54,722 nucleotides of DNA from Actinokineospora pegani (GTDB taxonomy: Bacteria; Actinomycetota; Actinomycetes; Mycobacteriales; Pseudonocardiaceae), in contig NZ_WHOL01000101.1 in assembly GCF_009745975.1 (NCBI RefSeq), positions 36,159 to 90,880 on the forward strand, read 5' to 3'. This document shows, one piece after another, positions 41,818 through 50,769 of this stretch. The translations under genes and the position numbers were made by a program. How positions within the stretch are numbered: the stretch's first letter is position 1; each line of letters starts with the position of its first letter. Below the pieces are notes generated by a model. That model searched no databases, was not told the origin of the DNA, and saw only the letters and a program-made list of their open reading frames with translations.

Positions 41818-42768
41818 ATGACCACCGCCGCCGAGCCGCGACTCGCCGAGCACTTCGAGGCCACCATCGCCCGCCACGACCGGATCGAGCCGCGGGACTG
41901 GATGCCGGAGGCGTACCGCGCGACGCTGGTGCGCCAGATCGCGCAGCACGCGCACTCGGAGGTCATCGGCATGCAGCCGGAGGGCGACTGGCTGACCCGG
42001 GCCCCGTCGCTGCGGCGCAAGGCGGTCCTGCTGGCCAAGGTGCAGGACGAGGCCGGGCACGGGCTCTACCTGTACTCCGCGTGCGAGACCCTCGGCGTCA
42101 CCCGCCGCGAGCTGACCGAGAAGCTGCTCGACGGCAGGCAGAAGTACTCCTCGATCTTCAACTACCCCACGCTGTCCTACGCCGACGTCGGCACCATCGG
42201 CTGGCTGGTCGACGGCGCCGCCATCTGCAACCAGGTGCCGCTGTGCCGCACCTCGTACGGCCCCTACGGCCGGGCGATGATCCGCGTCTGCAAGGAGGAG
42301 TCCTTCCACCAGCGGCAGGGCTTCGAGCTGCTGATGACGATGATGCGCGGCACCGACGAGCAGCGCGAGATGGTCCAGGAGTCGGTGAACCGGTTCTGGT
42401 GGCCCGCGCTGATGATGTTCGGCCCGCCCGACGACGCCTCGCCCAACACCGCGCGGTCGATGGCCTGGGGCATCAAGCGCGACACCAACGACGAGCTGCG
42501 CCAGAGGTTCGTGGACATGTCCGTCCCGCAGGCCGAGGTCCTGGGCGTCACGCTGCCCGATCCGGAGCTGGCCTGGAACGAGCAGCGGCAGGCGCACGAC
42601 TTCGGCGAGCCGGACTGGGACGAGTTCTGGGCCGTGGTCAACGGCGACGGCCCGTGCAACGCCCAGCGGATCGAGCACCGGCGCCGCGCCCACGACGACG
42701 GCGCCTGGGTGCGCGCGGCCGCGACCGCCTTCGCCGCCCGGCAGGCAGAAGGAGGGCGGGGCCGGTGA
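41818..42768 (+). CDS. paaA: phenylacetyl-CoA epoxidase catalytic subunit PaaA
   Basis: A 316-residue ferritin-like di-iron oxygenase subunit. It makes 1,2-epoxyphenylacetyl-CoA with PaaC, PaaB and the reductase PaaE. Iron ligands are visible in [28 protein letters not shown] (E-x2-H) and [11 protein letters not shown] (E-x2-H). Length is normal. TAGGAGG lies six bases before the ATG. It is the first gene of a five-gene epoxidase operon, and its stop overlaps the paaB start by four bases. Confidence 0.97.
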   Translation: MTTAAEPRLAEHFEATIARHDRIEPRDWMPEAYRATLVRQIAQHAHSEVIGMQPEGDWLTRAPSLRRKAVLLAKVQDEAGHGLYLYSACETLGVTRRELTEKLLDGRQKYSSIFNYPTLSYADVGTIGWLVDGAAICNQVPLCRTSYGPYGRAMIRVCKEESFHQRQGFELLMTMMRGTDEQREMVQESVNRFWWPALMMFGPPDDASPNTARSMAWGIKRDTNDELRQRFVDMSVPQAEVLGVTLPDPELAWNEQRQAHDFGEPDWDEFWAVVNGDGPCNAQRIEHRRRAHDDGAWVRAAATAFAARQAEGGRGR

Positions 42769-43064
42769 GCGGGCGCGAGACCAGCCCCGAGTGGCCGCTG
42801 TACGAGGTGTTCGTGCGCGGCAAGCGCGGCCTCAACCACGTCCACGTCGGCTCGCTGCACGCCGCGGACGACACGATGGCCGTCCTGCACGCCCGCGACG
42901 TCTACACCCGCCGCAACGAGGGCGTGAGCGTGTGGGTGGTGCGCTCCGCGCACATCACCGCGTCCAGCCCGGACGAGAAGGACCCGATGTTCGCCCCCAG
43001 CGGCGACAAGGTCTACCGGCACCCCACGTTCTACGAGATCCCGGACTCCGTCCCGCACATGTGA
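42765..43064 (+). CDS. paaB: phenylacetyl-CoA epoxidase subunit PaaB
   Basis: A 99-residue structural subunit. The family core is present: [40 protein letters not shown]. PaaB bridges the PaaAC heterodimers of the epoxidase. The GTG overlaps the paaA stop by four bases and has GGAGGGCGGGG upstream. Confidence 0.96.
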   Translation: MSGRETSPEWPLYEVFVRGKRGLNHVHVGSLHAADDTMAVLHARDVYTRRNEGVSVWVVRSAHITASSPDEKDPMFAPSGDKVYRHPTFYEIPDSVPHM

Positions 43065-43075
43065 GGGGTTCTCCC

Positions 43076-43987
43076 GTGCCTGCGCACCACGATCACGAAT
43101 CCGTCTACTCGGGACTGCTGGTCAACGACGCGCACTGGGCCTTCGGCACCGACTTCGAGGACCCGCTGGCGGGCGTCGACACCACCGTCCCCGACGGCGT
43201 CGACCCGGCCGTGCTCGCCCGCTACTGCCTGGTGCTCGGCGACGACGCGCTGGTCCTGTCGCACCGGCTGACCGAGTGGTGCGGCCGCGCCCCGGACCTG
43301 GAGGAGGACATCGCGCTGGCCAACATCGCGCTGGACCTGCTCGGCCAGGCCCGGCTGCTGCTCGCCCGCGCCGCCGCCGCGGACCCGTCGTGCGTGCCCG
43401 CGCTGCCCGAGGGCTCGCCGGTGCCCGCCGAGGACGCGCTCGCCTACTTCCGCGCGGACCGCGACTTCGGCAACGTGCGCCTGGTCGAGGTCCCCAACGG
43501 CGACTTCGCCGAGACCACCGCCCGGCTGCTGCTGTTCGCCACCTGGCGCCTGGCCCTGTTCGAGCGCCTGGCAGGCAGCCGCGACGCGGTGCTGTCCGCC
43601 GTGGCCGCGAAGGGCCGCAAGGAGCTGTCCTACCACCGCGACTTCGCGGGCCGCTGGTTCCTGACCCTGGCCCAGGGCACCGAGGAGTCGCGCCGTCGCG
43701 TGCTCGACGCGCTCGGGGGCCTGTGGCCGCTGTGGCCGGAGCTGTTCCGGTCGCACCCGGTCGAGACCGCCGCCGCCCAGGCCGGTGTCGGCGTCGACCC
43801 CGCCTCGGTGGCGGCCGAGGTCGACGCGGTCCTGGCGCGGGTGTTCGCGGCGGCGGACGTGCCCCGCCCGGAAGCGGCGCCGCGGGTGGGCGGAGCGGGC
43901 CGCGACGGCGCGCACACCGAGGCGCTGGGCCGCATGCTGGCCGAGATGCAGGTCGTCGCCCGCGCCCACCCCGGGGGCCGGTGGTGA
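43076..43987 (+). CDS. paaC: phenylacetyl-CoA epoxidase structural subunit PaaC
   Basis: A 303-residue ferritin-fold partner of PaaA without the iron site. The stretch LEEDIALANIALDLLGQARLLL and the later ELSYHRDFAGRWFLTLAQGT are typical of PaaC. It is somewhat longer than E. coli PaaC (248), mainly through a C-terminal extension ending in a Gly/Arg-rich tail. GTG at 43076 follows GAGGGG by seven bases. The stop overlaps paaD by four bases. Confidence 0.95.
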   Translation: MPAHHDHESVYSGLLVNDAHWAFGTDFEDPLAGVDTTVPDGVDPAVLARYCLVLGDDALVLSHRLTEWCGRAPDLEEDIALANIALDLLGQARLLLARAAAADPSCVPALPEGSPVPAEDALAYFRADRDFGNVRLVEVPNGDFAETTARLLLFATWRLALFERLAGSRDAVLSAVAAKGRKELSYHRDFAGRWFLTLAQGTEESRRRVLDALGGLWPLWPELFRSHPVETAAAQAGVGVDPASVAAEVDAVLARVFAAADVPRPEAAPRVGGAGRDGAHTEALGRMLAEMQVVARAHPGGRW

Positions 43988-44484
43988 CGACCCTGGACCG
44001 CGCCCGCGCCGCCGCCGAGTCGGTGGTGGACCCGGAGCTGCCGATGCTGACCCTGGCCGACCTCGGCGTGCTGCGCGCGGTCGAGCTGGCCGCCGACGGG
44101 GCGGTGCGGGTGGCGATCACCCCCACCTACTCCGGCTGCCCGGCCATGGCCGCCATGCGCGACGACCTGGTCCGCGAGCTGCGTGGCGCCGGGTTCGCCG
44201 AGGTGCGGGTCCGGATCGCGCTCGACCCCGCCTGGACCACCGACTGGATCACCCCGCGCGGCCGGGCCGCCCTGGCCGCCGCGGGCATCTCCCCGCCCGG
44301 CCCGGCACCGCGGCGCGGCGGCCCGGTCGTGCTGGACCTGCTGCCACCCCGGCGCGACGTGCGCTGCCCGCGCTGCGAGTCCGCCGACGTCGAGCTGACC
44401 TCGGAGTTCGGCTCCACCGCGTGCAAGGCGCTCTACCGCTGCCGCGCCTGCCTGGAACCGTTCGACCACGTGAAGGAGATCTGA
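43984..44484 (+). CDS. paaD: phenylacetyl-CoA epoxidase maturation protein PaaD
   Basis: A 166-residue protein of the SufT/MIP18 (DUF59) type, needed for a functional epoxidase, probably by assisting iron or iron-sulfur insertion. The DUF59 signature VVDPELPMLTLADLGVL is at 14-30, and TPTYSGCPAM carries the conserved cysteine. The C terminus has a zinc-ribbon-like pattern, CPRCESADVELTSEFGSTAC and CRACLEPF. The GTG overlaps the paaC stop by four bases. Confidence 0.94.
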   Translation: MTTLDRARAAAESVVDPELPMLTLADLGVLRAVELAADGAVRVAITPTYSGCPAMAAMRDDLVRELRGAGFAEVRVRIALDPAWTTDWITPRGRAALAAAGISPPGPAPRRGGPVVLDLLPPRRDVRCPRCESADVELTSEFGSTACKALYRCRACLEPFDHVKEI

Positions 44485-44485
44485 G

Positions 44486-45562
44486 GTGACCAGCACGGTC
44501 GCAAGCCCCCCGACCCGGTTCCACACCCTCACCGTGGCCAGGGTCGACCAGGTCACCGACGACGCCGCCGCGATCACCCTCGAGGTCCCCGACGAGCTGC
44601 GCGCGGTGTTCGACTTCGCCGCGGGCCAGTCGCTGACGCTGCGCCGGGTGGTCGACGGGGTCGAGCACCGGCGCGGCTACTCGATCTGCGCGGCGGTGGG
44701 GGAGCGTCCGCGCATCGGCGTCCGCGAGATCCCCGGCGGCGTGTTCTCCACGTGGCTGGTCCGCGAGGTCCGGCCGGGGGACGTGATCGAGGCGCGGGCA
44801 CCGACCGGCGGCTTCCGCGCCGACCCGGGCGCGGGCGGGCGGCACCTGTGCGTCGCGGCGGGCTCGGGCATCACGCCGGTGCTGTCCATCGCCTCGTCGG
44901 TGCTGCGCGACCCGGACAGCCACGTCACCCTGCTCTACGGCAACCGCGACACCGGCTCGGTGATGTTCGCCGAGGAGCTGGCCGACCTCAAGGACGCCCA
45001 CCACCACCGCTTCGACCTCGCGCACGTGCTCTCCCGGGAGCCGCGCGAGGTCGAGCTGTTCTCCGGCCGCCTCGACGCCGACCGCCTGCGCCGCCTGCTG
45101 CTGAGCCTGGTGCCGGTCGCCGCCCTCGACCACGTGTGGCTGTGCGGGCCGGTGGGCATGCTCGCCGACGCCCGCGCCGTCCTGGCCGAGCTGGGGGTGG
45201 ACCCGGCCAAGGTCCACTTCGAACTGTTCTACGTCGACGAGCCGCCGCCCCGGTTGCGGCACGCGGACAAGGTCGCCGAGGGCGCGACCAGCGAGGTGAC
45301 CCTCGTCCTCGACGGCCGGAGGACCACCACGTCGCTGCCGCGCGGCACGACCGTCCTCGACGGCGCCCAGAGGGTGCGCGGGGACGTGCCGTTCGCGTGC
45401 AAGGGCGGGGTCTGCGGCACCTGCCGGGCGCTGGTGCGCGGCGGTGAGGTGGACATGGTCCGCAACTACGCCCTCGATGCCGACGAGGTCGCCCGCAACT
45501 TCGTCCTGACCTGCCAGAGCTTCCCCGTCACCGCCGCGGTGACCGTCGACTTCGACGCCTGA
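44486..45562 (+). CDS. paaE: phenylacetyl-CoA epoxidase reductase PaaE
   Basis: A 358-residue flavoprotein that passes electrons from NADPH to PaaA. Domains: FAD binding (about 10-115; RRGYSICAA), NAD(P) binding (about 118-245; GSGITPVLSIASSVL, LCGPVGML) and a C-terminal plant-type ferredoxin with cluster cysteines C305, C310, C313 and C343. It begins two bases after the paaD stop and ends the epoxidase set. No paaF, paaG, paaH, paaJ or paaK is in the window, so the rest of the pathway must be elsewhere. Confidence 0.96.
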   Translation: MTSTVASPPTRFHTLTVARVDQVTDDAAAITLEVPDELRAVFDFAAGQSLTLRRVVDGVEHRRGYSICAAVGERPRIGVREIPGGVFSTWLVREVRPGDVIEARAPTGGFRADPGAGGRHLCVAAGSGITPVLSIASSVLRDPDSHVTLLYGNRDTGSVMFAEELADLKDAHHHRFDLAHVLSREPREVELFSGRLDADRLRRLLLSLVPVAALDHVWLCGPVGMLADARAVLAELGVDPAKVHFELFYVDEPPPRLRHADKVAEGATSEVTLVLDGRRTTTSLPRGTTVLDGAQRVRGDVPFACKGGVCGTCRALVRGGEVDMVRNYALDADEVARNFVLTCQSFPVTAAVTVDFDA

Positions 45563-45629
45563 TGCCCCGGTGGCGGCGTCCCGGCACCGGCCGACCGCGC
45601 GTTCGCCACGGGGTGCGAGACTGCCGGGC

Positions 45630-46256
45630 ATGTCCCGCGCAGGCCGACCAGCACCCCCCGACCCCGGGGCCAAGCGGCGCGGCAGGCCGGGCTACGACCT
45701 GGAGACGCTGCTGACCGCCGCGGCCACGCTGTTCACCGAGCGCGGCTACGACGGCACCAGCATGGAGCACCTGTCCCAGCGGCTGGGCATCACCAAGTCG
45801 GCCATCTACCACCACGTGCCCAGCAAGCAGGAGCTGCTGCGGCTGGCCGTGGACCGGGCGCTCGACGGCCTGTTCGAGGAGGTCGAGCGGGTGGCCGCGG
45901 TCGAGGGCCCGGCCATCGACCGGCTCGAGCAGCTCGTGCGCGGCAGCGTCCGGGTCCTCGTCGAGCGGCTGCCCTACGTGACCCTGCTCCTGCGCGTGCG
46001 GGGCAACACCGAGCCGGAGCGGGCGGCCCTGGCCCGCCGCCGCGAGTTCGACCACATCGTCGCCGCCCTGGTGGCGCGCGCCGCCGAGGAGGGCGACCTG
46101 CGCCCGGACGTCGACCCGGCCACCGCCACCCGCCTGCTGTTCGGCATGGTCAACTCCATCACCGAGTGGTACCGCCCCCGCCGCGGCGCCGATCCGGCCG
46201 CGCTCGCCGACACCGTCGTCGCCGTGGCGTTCGCGGGGTTGCGCACCCGGGGTTGA
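45630..46256 (+). CDS. paaR: TetR-family regulator of the paa cluster
   Basis: A 208-residue TetR repressor. The DNA-binding region spans about 22-68 and includes the recognition motif LSQRLGITKSAIYHHVPSKQ. The ligand domain ends in MVNSITEWYRP, a pattern shared by PaaR-type repressors that respond to phenylacetyl-CoA (family knowledge). It lies 67 bases after paaE on the same strand. ATG at 45630 is preferred; a GTG 60 bases upstream would add a basic tail without conserved residues. Its probable operator is at 41776-41797. Confidence 0.85.
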   Translation: MSRAGRPAPPDPGAKRRGRPGYDLETLLTAAATLFTERGYDGTSMEHLSQRLGITKSAIYHHVPSKQELLRLAVDRALDGLFEEVERVAAVEGPAIDRLEQLVRGSVRVLVERLPYVTLLLRVRGNTEPERAALARRREFDHIVAALVARAAEEGDLRPDVDPATATRLLFGMVNSITEWYRPRRGADPAALADTVVAVAFAGLRTRG

Positions 46257-46491
46257 GTTCGGGGTGAGACGGCCGGGCCCGGTGTGCTGTCAACTCGCGC
46301 CGGAGGCCAAGCCCGCCTCGGTTGCGGGCGGTGCGGACGCGGTCGTCGAGCCGATCCGGCGCGACGCCCAGGTGGACACCGGCGGCGCGCTGTCGCCGGT
46401 CAACGCGTGGACGCCCCCGCCACCTCCGCGCCCTCCTGCCCAGCCGCCTGAAGCTCGACCTGCGCCTGCGCGGCCGGGGACCGGGCGTGGG

Positions 46492-46752
46492 TCAGGCGCC
46501 GGTCTGGTGCACGAAGCACCAGCGCCAGGTCTCGCCCGGTTCCAGTGAGCGGATCACCGGGTGCTTGAGCGCGGCGGCGTGCCTGCTGGCGTGCCGTTGC
46601 GGCGAGGAGTCGCAGCAGCCCACCCTGCCGCAGGTCAGGCACAGGCGCAGGTGGACCCAGCGGGTGCCGTCGGCCAGGCAGTCCGCGCAGCCGTCCTGGG
46701 TGCTGGGGACCGGGTCCGGGGTGCTGTCGGCGAGTTCGGGGCAGATGGGCAC
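46492..46752 (-). CDS. UBP-type zinc finger protein
   Basis: An 86-residue protein that is almost wholly a zf-UBP domain: CADCLADGTRWVHLRLCLTC, then GRVGCCDSSPQRHASRHAAA, KHPVIRSLEPGETWRWCFVH. The cysteine and histidine ligands of the fold are all present. In eukaryotes this domain binds the free C terminus of ubiquitin; in bacteria the ligand is unknown. GAGGAG lies seven bases before the GTG start. The 235 bases between paaR and this gene (46257-46491) show no gene I can support. Confidence 0.85.
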   Translation of the reverse strand: MPICPELADSTPDPVPSTQDGCADCLADGTRWVHLRLCLTCGRVGCCDSSPQRHASRHAAALKHPVIRSLEPGETWRWCFVHQTGA

Positions 46753-46864
46753 GGGGCGCTCCTCGCTGTGGCGGCGTGGTGGGCCGAAAATAACCCCTGC
46801 GGCCCGGTCCGGCCACGGCAGCGCGGGCGACCTGGGTCCGCGCCCGGTGGTCGCCGCCCGCGGT

Positions 46865-48121
46865 CTAGAGCGTGTGGTGGGAGACGAAGTCCCAGATGAC
46901 GGTGTTGGCGTCGAGGTCGCGGCCCGCGACCCCGAGCCACGGCACGGGGTAGGCGTCACCGCCCGGCCAGGCGTGGCCCGCGCCGACGACCTGGTAGAGC
47001 ACCACGGGGGCGGCGCAGCCGGTGTAGTCGTGGCGGACGGCCGTGGTGCCGTCGTCGGGGTGGGTGTCGGGCAAGGGGGTGGAGGTGGGCTGGGGGGCGC
47101 AGCCGTTGTGGCGGGCCCAGAACCGCGCGGCGGGGACGGTGGTGGAGTAGGGGACCAGGGGGTCCGCGTCGCCGTGGACCATGGCGATGGGGATGGGGCG
47201 CGCGGGGGCGCACGTGCTCGGGTCGTTGAGCTGGCCCGCGACGGGGGCGTAGGCGGCGAAGACGTCGGAGAGCAGGCAGGCGGTGAGGCTGGTGAAGAAG
47301 CCGCCGTTGCTCATGCCGGAGGCGTAGGTGCGCCGCTGGTCGCCGCCGAAGCGGTCGTGCACCTGGGCGAGCAGGGCGCGCACGAACCCCGGGTCGTCGA
47401 CGTCGGGGGCGGGGGTGCCCGCCAGGACGCCCTGCCAGCCGATGCCGAAGTGCTCGGGGATGACCAGCAGGTAGCCCTCCCGGTCGGCGTGCGGGGACAG
47501 CTTGTCGAACTGGTCGGAGATGGCGGGCGACTCCAGCATCCCGGGGAAGTGCACCAGGACCGGCAGCCCGCGCACCCCGCCCAGCCCGGCGGGCACCCGC
47601 ACGACCGCGTTGCGGTCCTGCCCGGCGTGGCGCAGCCGCACCGCGTGGTCGCCGGGGTCGAGCACCCGGTCGACGACGGTGATGGTGGCGGGCACCAGGC
47701 CGCGCTTGCCCGCCTTGGTCACCTCCACCAGCCCGGACCAGCGCACGGTGTCCGCGGCGACCCGGTCCACGCCACCGGACACCGACGCCTTGACCCGCAC
47801 GCCCGCGTCCTCGACGGTGATCTCGCCCGTCAGCCCGATGATCCCGCGCCGCAGCCCGAACGCGGCCGTCGCCCCGTTCGCGAGCCCGGCCCGCCCACTG
47901 ACCTCCTTGACGCGGTAGTCGCCGATGTCGTCCAGCACCGCGATCCCGCCGTCGACGACCGACGAGGTCAACCGGTAGTCGGGGGTCGACACCTCGACCA
48001 GATCCGCGGGCCCAGCCTGCGCGGCGACGGCGGCGCCACCGCCGGACCCGGTCAGCGAGCCGACCACGGCGACGGCCACCGCCAGCACACCGATCGGCCG
48101 TAGCACCGTCCGAACGCGCAA
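46865..48121 (-). CDS. secreted PHB depolymerase-like esterase
   Basis: A 418-residue secreted protein: signal peptide 1 to about 34 (LAVAVAVVGSLTGSGGGAAV), a beta-rich N-terminal region of about 110 residues that I do not recognise, then an alpha/beta hydrolase of the LpqC/PHB-depolymerase group. Catalytic elements are the serine in YASGMSNGGF, the aspartate in VHGDADPLVPYS and the histidine in GAGHAWPGG. It acts outside the cell on polyesters or feruloyl/acetyl esters (inference). The start is a TTG at 48121, chosen because AGGAGG precedes it by five bases; that ribosome site is buried in a perfect 9-bp hairpin. Confidence 0.85.
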   Translation of the reverse strand: MRVRTVLRPIGVLAVAVAVVGSLTGSGGGAAVAAQAGPADLVEVSTPDYRLTSSVVDGGIAVLDDIGDYRVKEVSGRAGLANGATAAFGLRRGIIGLTGEITVEDAGVRVKASVSGGVDRVAADTVRWSGLVEVTKAGKRGLVPATITVVDRVLDPGDHAVRLRHAGQDRNAVVRVPAGLGGVRGLPVLVHFPGMLESPAISDQFDKLSPHADREGYLLVIPEHFGIGWQGVLAGTPAPDVDDPGFVRALLAQVHDRFGGDQRRTYASGMSNGGFFTSLTACLLSDVFAAYAPVAGQLNDPSTCAPARPIPIAMVHGDADPLVPYSTTVPAARFWARHNGCAPQPTSTPLPDTHPDDGTTAVRHDYTGCAAPVVLYQVVGAGHAWPGGDAYPVPWLGVAGRDLDANTVIWDFVSHHTL

Positions 48122-48122
48122 A

Positions 48123-48150
48123 GGGGCCTCCTGCTCTCGCCGGAGGCCCC
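48123..48150 (-). promoter_or_regulatory. hairpin covering the ribosome binding site of the depolymerase gene
   Basis: In the transcript GGGGCCTCC pairs with GGAGGCCCC around a 10-base loop; the second arm contains the GGAGG ribosome site and ends one base before the TTG start. Folding would block initiation. It could be a thermosensor, an attenuator or simply a terminator-like stem of the upstream gene. Confidence 0.5.
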
Positions 48151-48243
48151 ATGCTGGCAGTCACCCAGCCCGCGGTCCTAGTACCGCCGCGGACAACTTC
48201 CCCGGCGGCTTTGTGGTGCCCGGTGACGGAAACACGGCCCAGG

Positions 48244-49428
48244 TCACGGCTTGAAGAGGATCTTCACCGCGCCGTCTTCCTTCTTCTGGAACATCTTGTA
48301 GGCGTCCGCGGCGTCGGCCAGCGGCACGTGGTGGGTGGCGAAGGAGTCCACGCCGAGCGGGTCGTCGTCGGTCAGGTGCGGGAGGATGTCGTCGACCCAG
48401 CGGTGGACGTTGGCCTGGCCCATCCGCAACTGGATCTGCTTGTCGAACATGGTCATCATCGGCAGCGGGTCGGCCATCCCGCCGTACACGCCGGACAGCG
48501 AGATGGTGCCGCCGCGGCGGACCACGTCGATGGCCAGCCGCAGGGCCTCCAAGCGGTCGATGCCCACGGTGGTCATGAGCTTCTCGGCGATGGCGTCGGG
48601 CAGCAGGCCGACGGCCTTCTGGGCGAGTTCGGCGACCGGGGCGCCGTGCGCCTCCATGCCGACCGCGTCGATCACCGAGTCCGCGCCGCGCCCGCCGGTC
48701 AGGTCGCGGATGACCTCGCCGACCTTGGACCCGTGCTCGCGCAGGTCCACCGTGCGCACCCCGTGGGCGGCGGCCCTGGCCAGCCGCTCGGGCACCAGGT
48801 CCACGCCGATGACGTCCTCGACCCCGCGCAGCCGGGCGATCCTGGTCGCCATGTCCCCGATCGGGCCCAGGCCCAGCACCACCAGCGACCCGCCCTTGGG
48901 CACGTCGGCGTAGGCCACCGCCTGCCAGGCCGTGGGCAGCACGTCGGACAGGTACACGAACCGGTCGTCGGCCGGGCCGTCCGGGACCTTGATCGGCAGC
49001 TTGTCGGCGAAGGGCACCCGCAGGTACTCCGCCTGCCCGCCGGGGACGCTGCCGTAGAGCTTGGTGTAGCCGAACAGCGACGCGCCCATGCCCTGCTCGC
49101 GCACCTGGGTGGTCTCGCACTGGGAGTGCAGGCCCTGGCCGCACATGAAGCAGTCGCCGCAGGAGAGGTTGAACGGGACCACCACCCGGTCGCCGACCTT
49201 GAGCGAGTTGACCCCCGGCCCGACCTCCTCGACCACGCCCATCGGCTCGTGGCCCAGGATGTCGCCCTCGGTGAGGAAGGGGCCCAGCACCTCGTACAGG
49301 TGCAGGTCCGAGCCGCACAGCCCGGACGAGGTCACCCGGATGATGGTGTCCGTCGGGTCCTGGATCACCGGGTCCGGGTGGGTCTCCACGCGGACGTCGC
49401 GCTTGCCGTGCCAGGTGACAGCCTTCAC
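48244..49428 (-). CDS. zinc-dependent alcohol dehydrogenase
   Basis: A 394-residue medium-chain dehydrogenase, glutathione-independent formaldehyde dehydrogenase-like in length. The catalytic zinc ligands are in SGLCGSDLHLY and GHEPMGVV; a structural-zinc region has CGDCFMCGQGLHSQC with four cysteines; the NAD fold is VVLGLGPIGDMATRIAR. The acceptor aldehyde or alcohol is not known. GGAGGAACG lies directly before the GTG at 49428. It is divergent from the SRPBCC/SDR pair. Confidence 0.93.
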   Translation of the reverse strand: MKAVTWHGKRDVRVETHPDPVIQDPTDTIIRVTSSGLCGSDLHLYEVLGPFLTEGDILGHEPMGVVEEVGPGVNSLKVGDRVVVPFNLSCGDCFMCGQGLHSQCETTQVREQGMGASLFGYTKLYGSVPGGQAEYLRVPFADKLPIKVPDGPADDRFVYLSDVLPTAWQAVAYADVPKGGSLVVLGLGPIGDMATRIARLRGVEDVIGVDLVPERLARAAAHGVRTVDLREHGSKVGEVIRDLTGGRGADSVIDAVGMEAHGAPVAELAQKAVGLLPDAIAEKLMTTVGIDRLEALRLAIDVVRRGGTISLSGVYGGMADPLPMMTMFDKQIQLRMGQANVHRWVDDILPHLTDDDPLGVDSFATHHVPLADAADAYKMFQKKEDGAVKILFKP

Positions 49429-49534
49429 CGTTCCTCCAAGGGAGATCGTGGTTCCCCGAGGCCTACCCGCCAGTCGGGACGACAAACGCCCGGTGCGTGG
49501 GGTTGACCCGGCGGTGTGCGGGTACCACAGGGAC

Positions 49535-49978
49535 ATGGCCGAAGTGACCAGAGTCGTCGATGTCCCCGCCCAGAGCCTGTGGGCCGTGATCGCGGACGGG
49601 TGGACCTACGCTGGGTGGGTCGTGGGCGCCTCCCACATCCGCCGCGTGGATCAGACCTGGCCCACGGTCGGCTCGCACATCCACCACAGCGTGGGCTCGT
49701 GGCCGCTGACCATCGACGACACCACCGAGGTGCTGCGGATGGAGCCCCAGCGCCTCATCGAGCTCAACGCCCGCGCCTGGCCCACGGGGGAGGCGCGGGT
49801 GCGCATCGAGCTGGACCCGGTGACCGCGGACAGCACCCGGGTGCGGATCGTGGAGCAGGCCTCCAGCGGCCCCGGCGCCCTGCTCCCCAAGCCGCTGCAG
49901 GACGCGATGCTGGTCCCGCGCAACCGGGAGACCCTGAGCAGGCTCACCGACCTGGCCCTGCGCCGCAGCGGAGGATGA
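49535..49978 (+). CDS. SRPBCC (polyketide cyclase-like) protein
   Basis: A 147-residue START-like domain protein: the opening strand VTRVVDVPAQSLWAVIADGW, the loop YAGWVVGASHIRRVD, and a long last helix. Such proteins bind hydrophobic ligands. ATG at 49535 follows CAGGGAC. It overlaps the following SDR gene by four bases, so the two probably act on the same lipid or ketone (inference). Confidence 0.88.
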   Translation: MAEVTRVVDVPAQSLWAVIADGWTYAGWVVGASHIRRVDQTWPTVGSHIHHSVGSWPLTIDDTTEVLRMEPQRLIELNARAWPTGEARVRIELDPVTADSTRVRIVEQASSGPGALLPKPLQDAMLVPRNRETLSRLTDLALRRSGG

Positions 49979-50763
49979 CCGTGCGCACGATCCCAAACCC
50001 CTTGGCCGTCGTCACCGGCGCCTCCAGCGGCATCGGCCTGCAACTGGCCAGGCAGTTCGCCGACCAGGGCATCCCCGTGGTGATGGTCGCCGACGACGAC
50101 CGCGTGCACGCCGAGGCCGAGAAGCTGCCGGGAGCCCACGCGGTCCAGCTCGACCTCCGGCTGCCGGAATCGGTGGACGAGCTGGTCAAGCGCGTCGTCG
50201 AGATCGGCCCGCCGACCGCGCTGGCGGTCAACGCGGGCGTCGCCGCGGGCGGGGCCTTCGTGCACGAGACCTCGATGGCCGAGCAACTGTCCGGGGTGGA
50301 CCTGAACGTGCGGTCGGCCGTGCAGCTCGCCAAGGCGCTCATCCCCGGCATGGTGGACCGCGCACACGGCCGCGTCCTGTTCACCTCGTCGATCGTCTCG
50401 GTGACACCCGGCCCGTACCAGTCGGTCTACAACGCGTCGAAGGCGTTCCTGAAGACCTTCGCGGGCGGCATCCGGGAAGAGCTCAAGGGCACCGGGGTCA
50501 CGATCACCACCCTGATGCCGGGCCCGACGGGCACCGACTTCTTCGCCAGGGCCGGGATGCTGACCACCCGCCTGGCCACCTCGGTGCCCAAGGACGACCC
50601 GGCCGTGGTCGGGCGCCAGGCGTTCGACGCGATGATGTCGGGCAAGGCCTCGGTCATCAGCGGGTCCCCGCTGAACCACCTCGGCTACCTGGCGGCGCTG
50701 CTCGTCCCCGACCGGGTGATGGCCGTCGCGCACAAGTGGATCTCCAAGCCGCGCGCCGCGTGA
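49975..50763 (+). CDS. short-chain dehydrogenase/reductase
   Basis: A 262-residue classical SDR. Cofactor motif TGASSGIG at 15-22, the NAG element AVNAGVA, catalytic serine in LFTSSIVSV, and Y-x3-K in YNASKAF. The acidic stretch VADDD after strand two suggests NAD(H) preference. GGAGG directly precedes the overlapping ATG. It ends just before a transposase remnant. Confidence 0.93.
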   Translation: MTVRTIPNPLAVVTGASSGIGLQLARQFADQGIPVVMVADDDRVHAEAEKLPGAHAVQLDLRLPESVDELVKRVVEIGPPTALAVNAGVAAGGAFVHETSMAEQLSGVDLNVRSAVQLAKALIPGMVDRAHGRVLFTSSIVSVTPGPYQSVYNASKAFLKTFAGGIREELKGTGVTITTLMPGPTGTDFFARAGMLTTRLATSVPKDDPAVVGRQAFDAMMSGKASVISGSPLNHLGYLAALLVPDRVMAVAHKWISKPRAA

Positions 50764-50769
50764 CCCGGA

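Noticed and set aside
46264-46490. A piece DTGGALSPVNAW in the plus frame that recalls cystathionine/O-acetylhomoserine lyase C-terminal parts
   Set aside because: Only about a dozen residues fit and the flanks do not; too short to claim a gene remnant.
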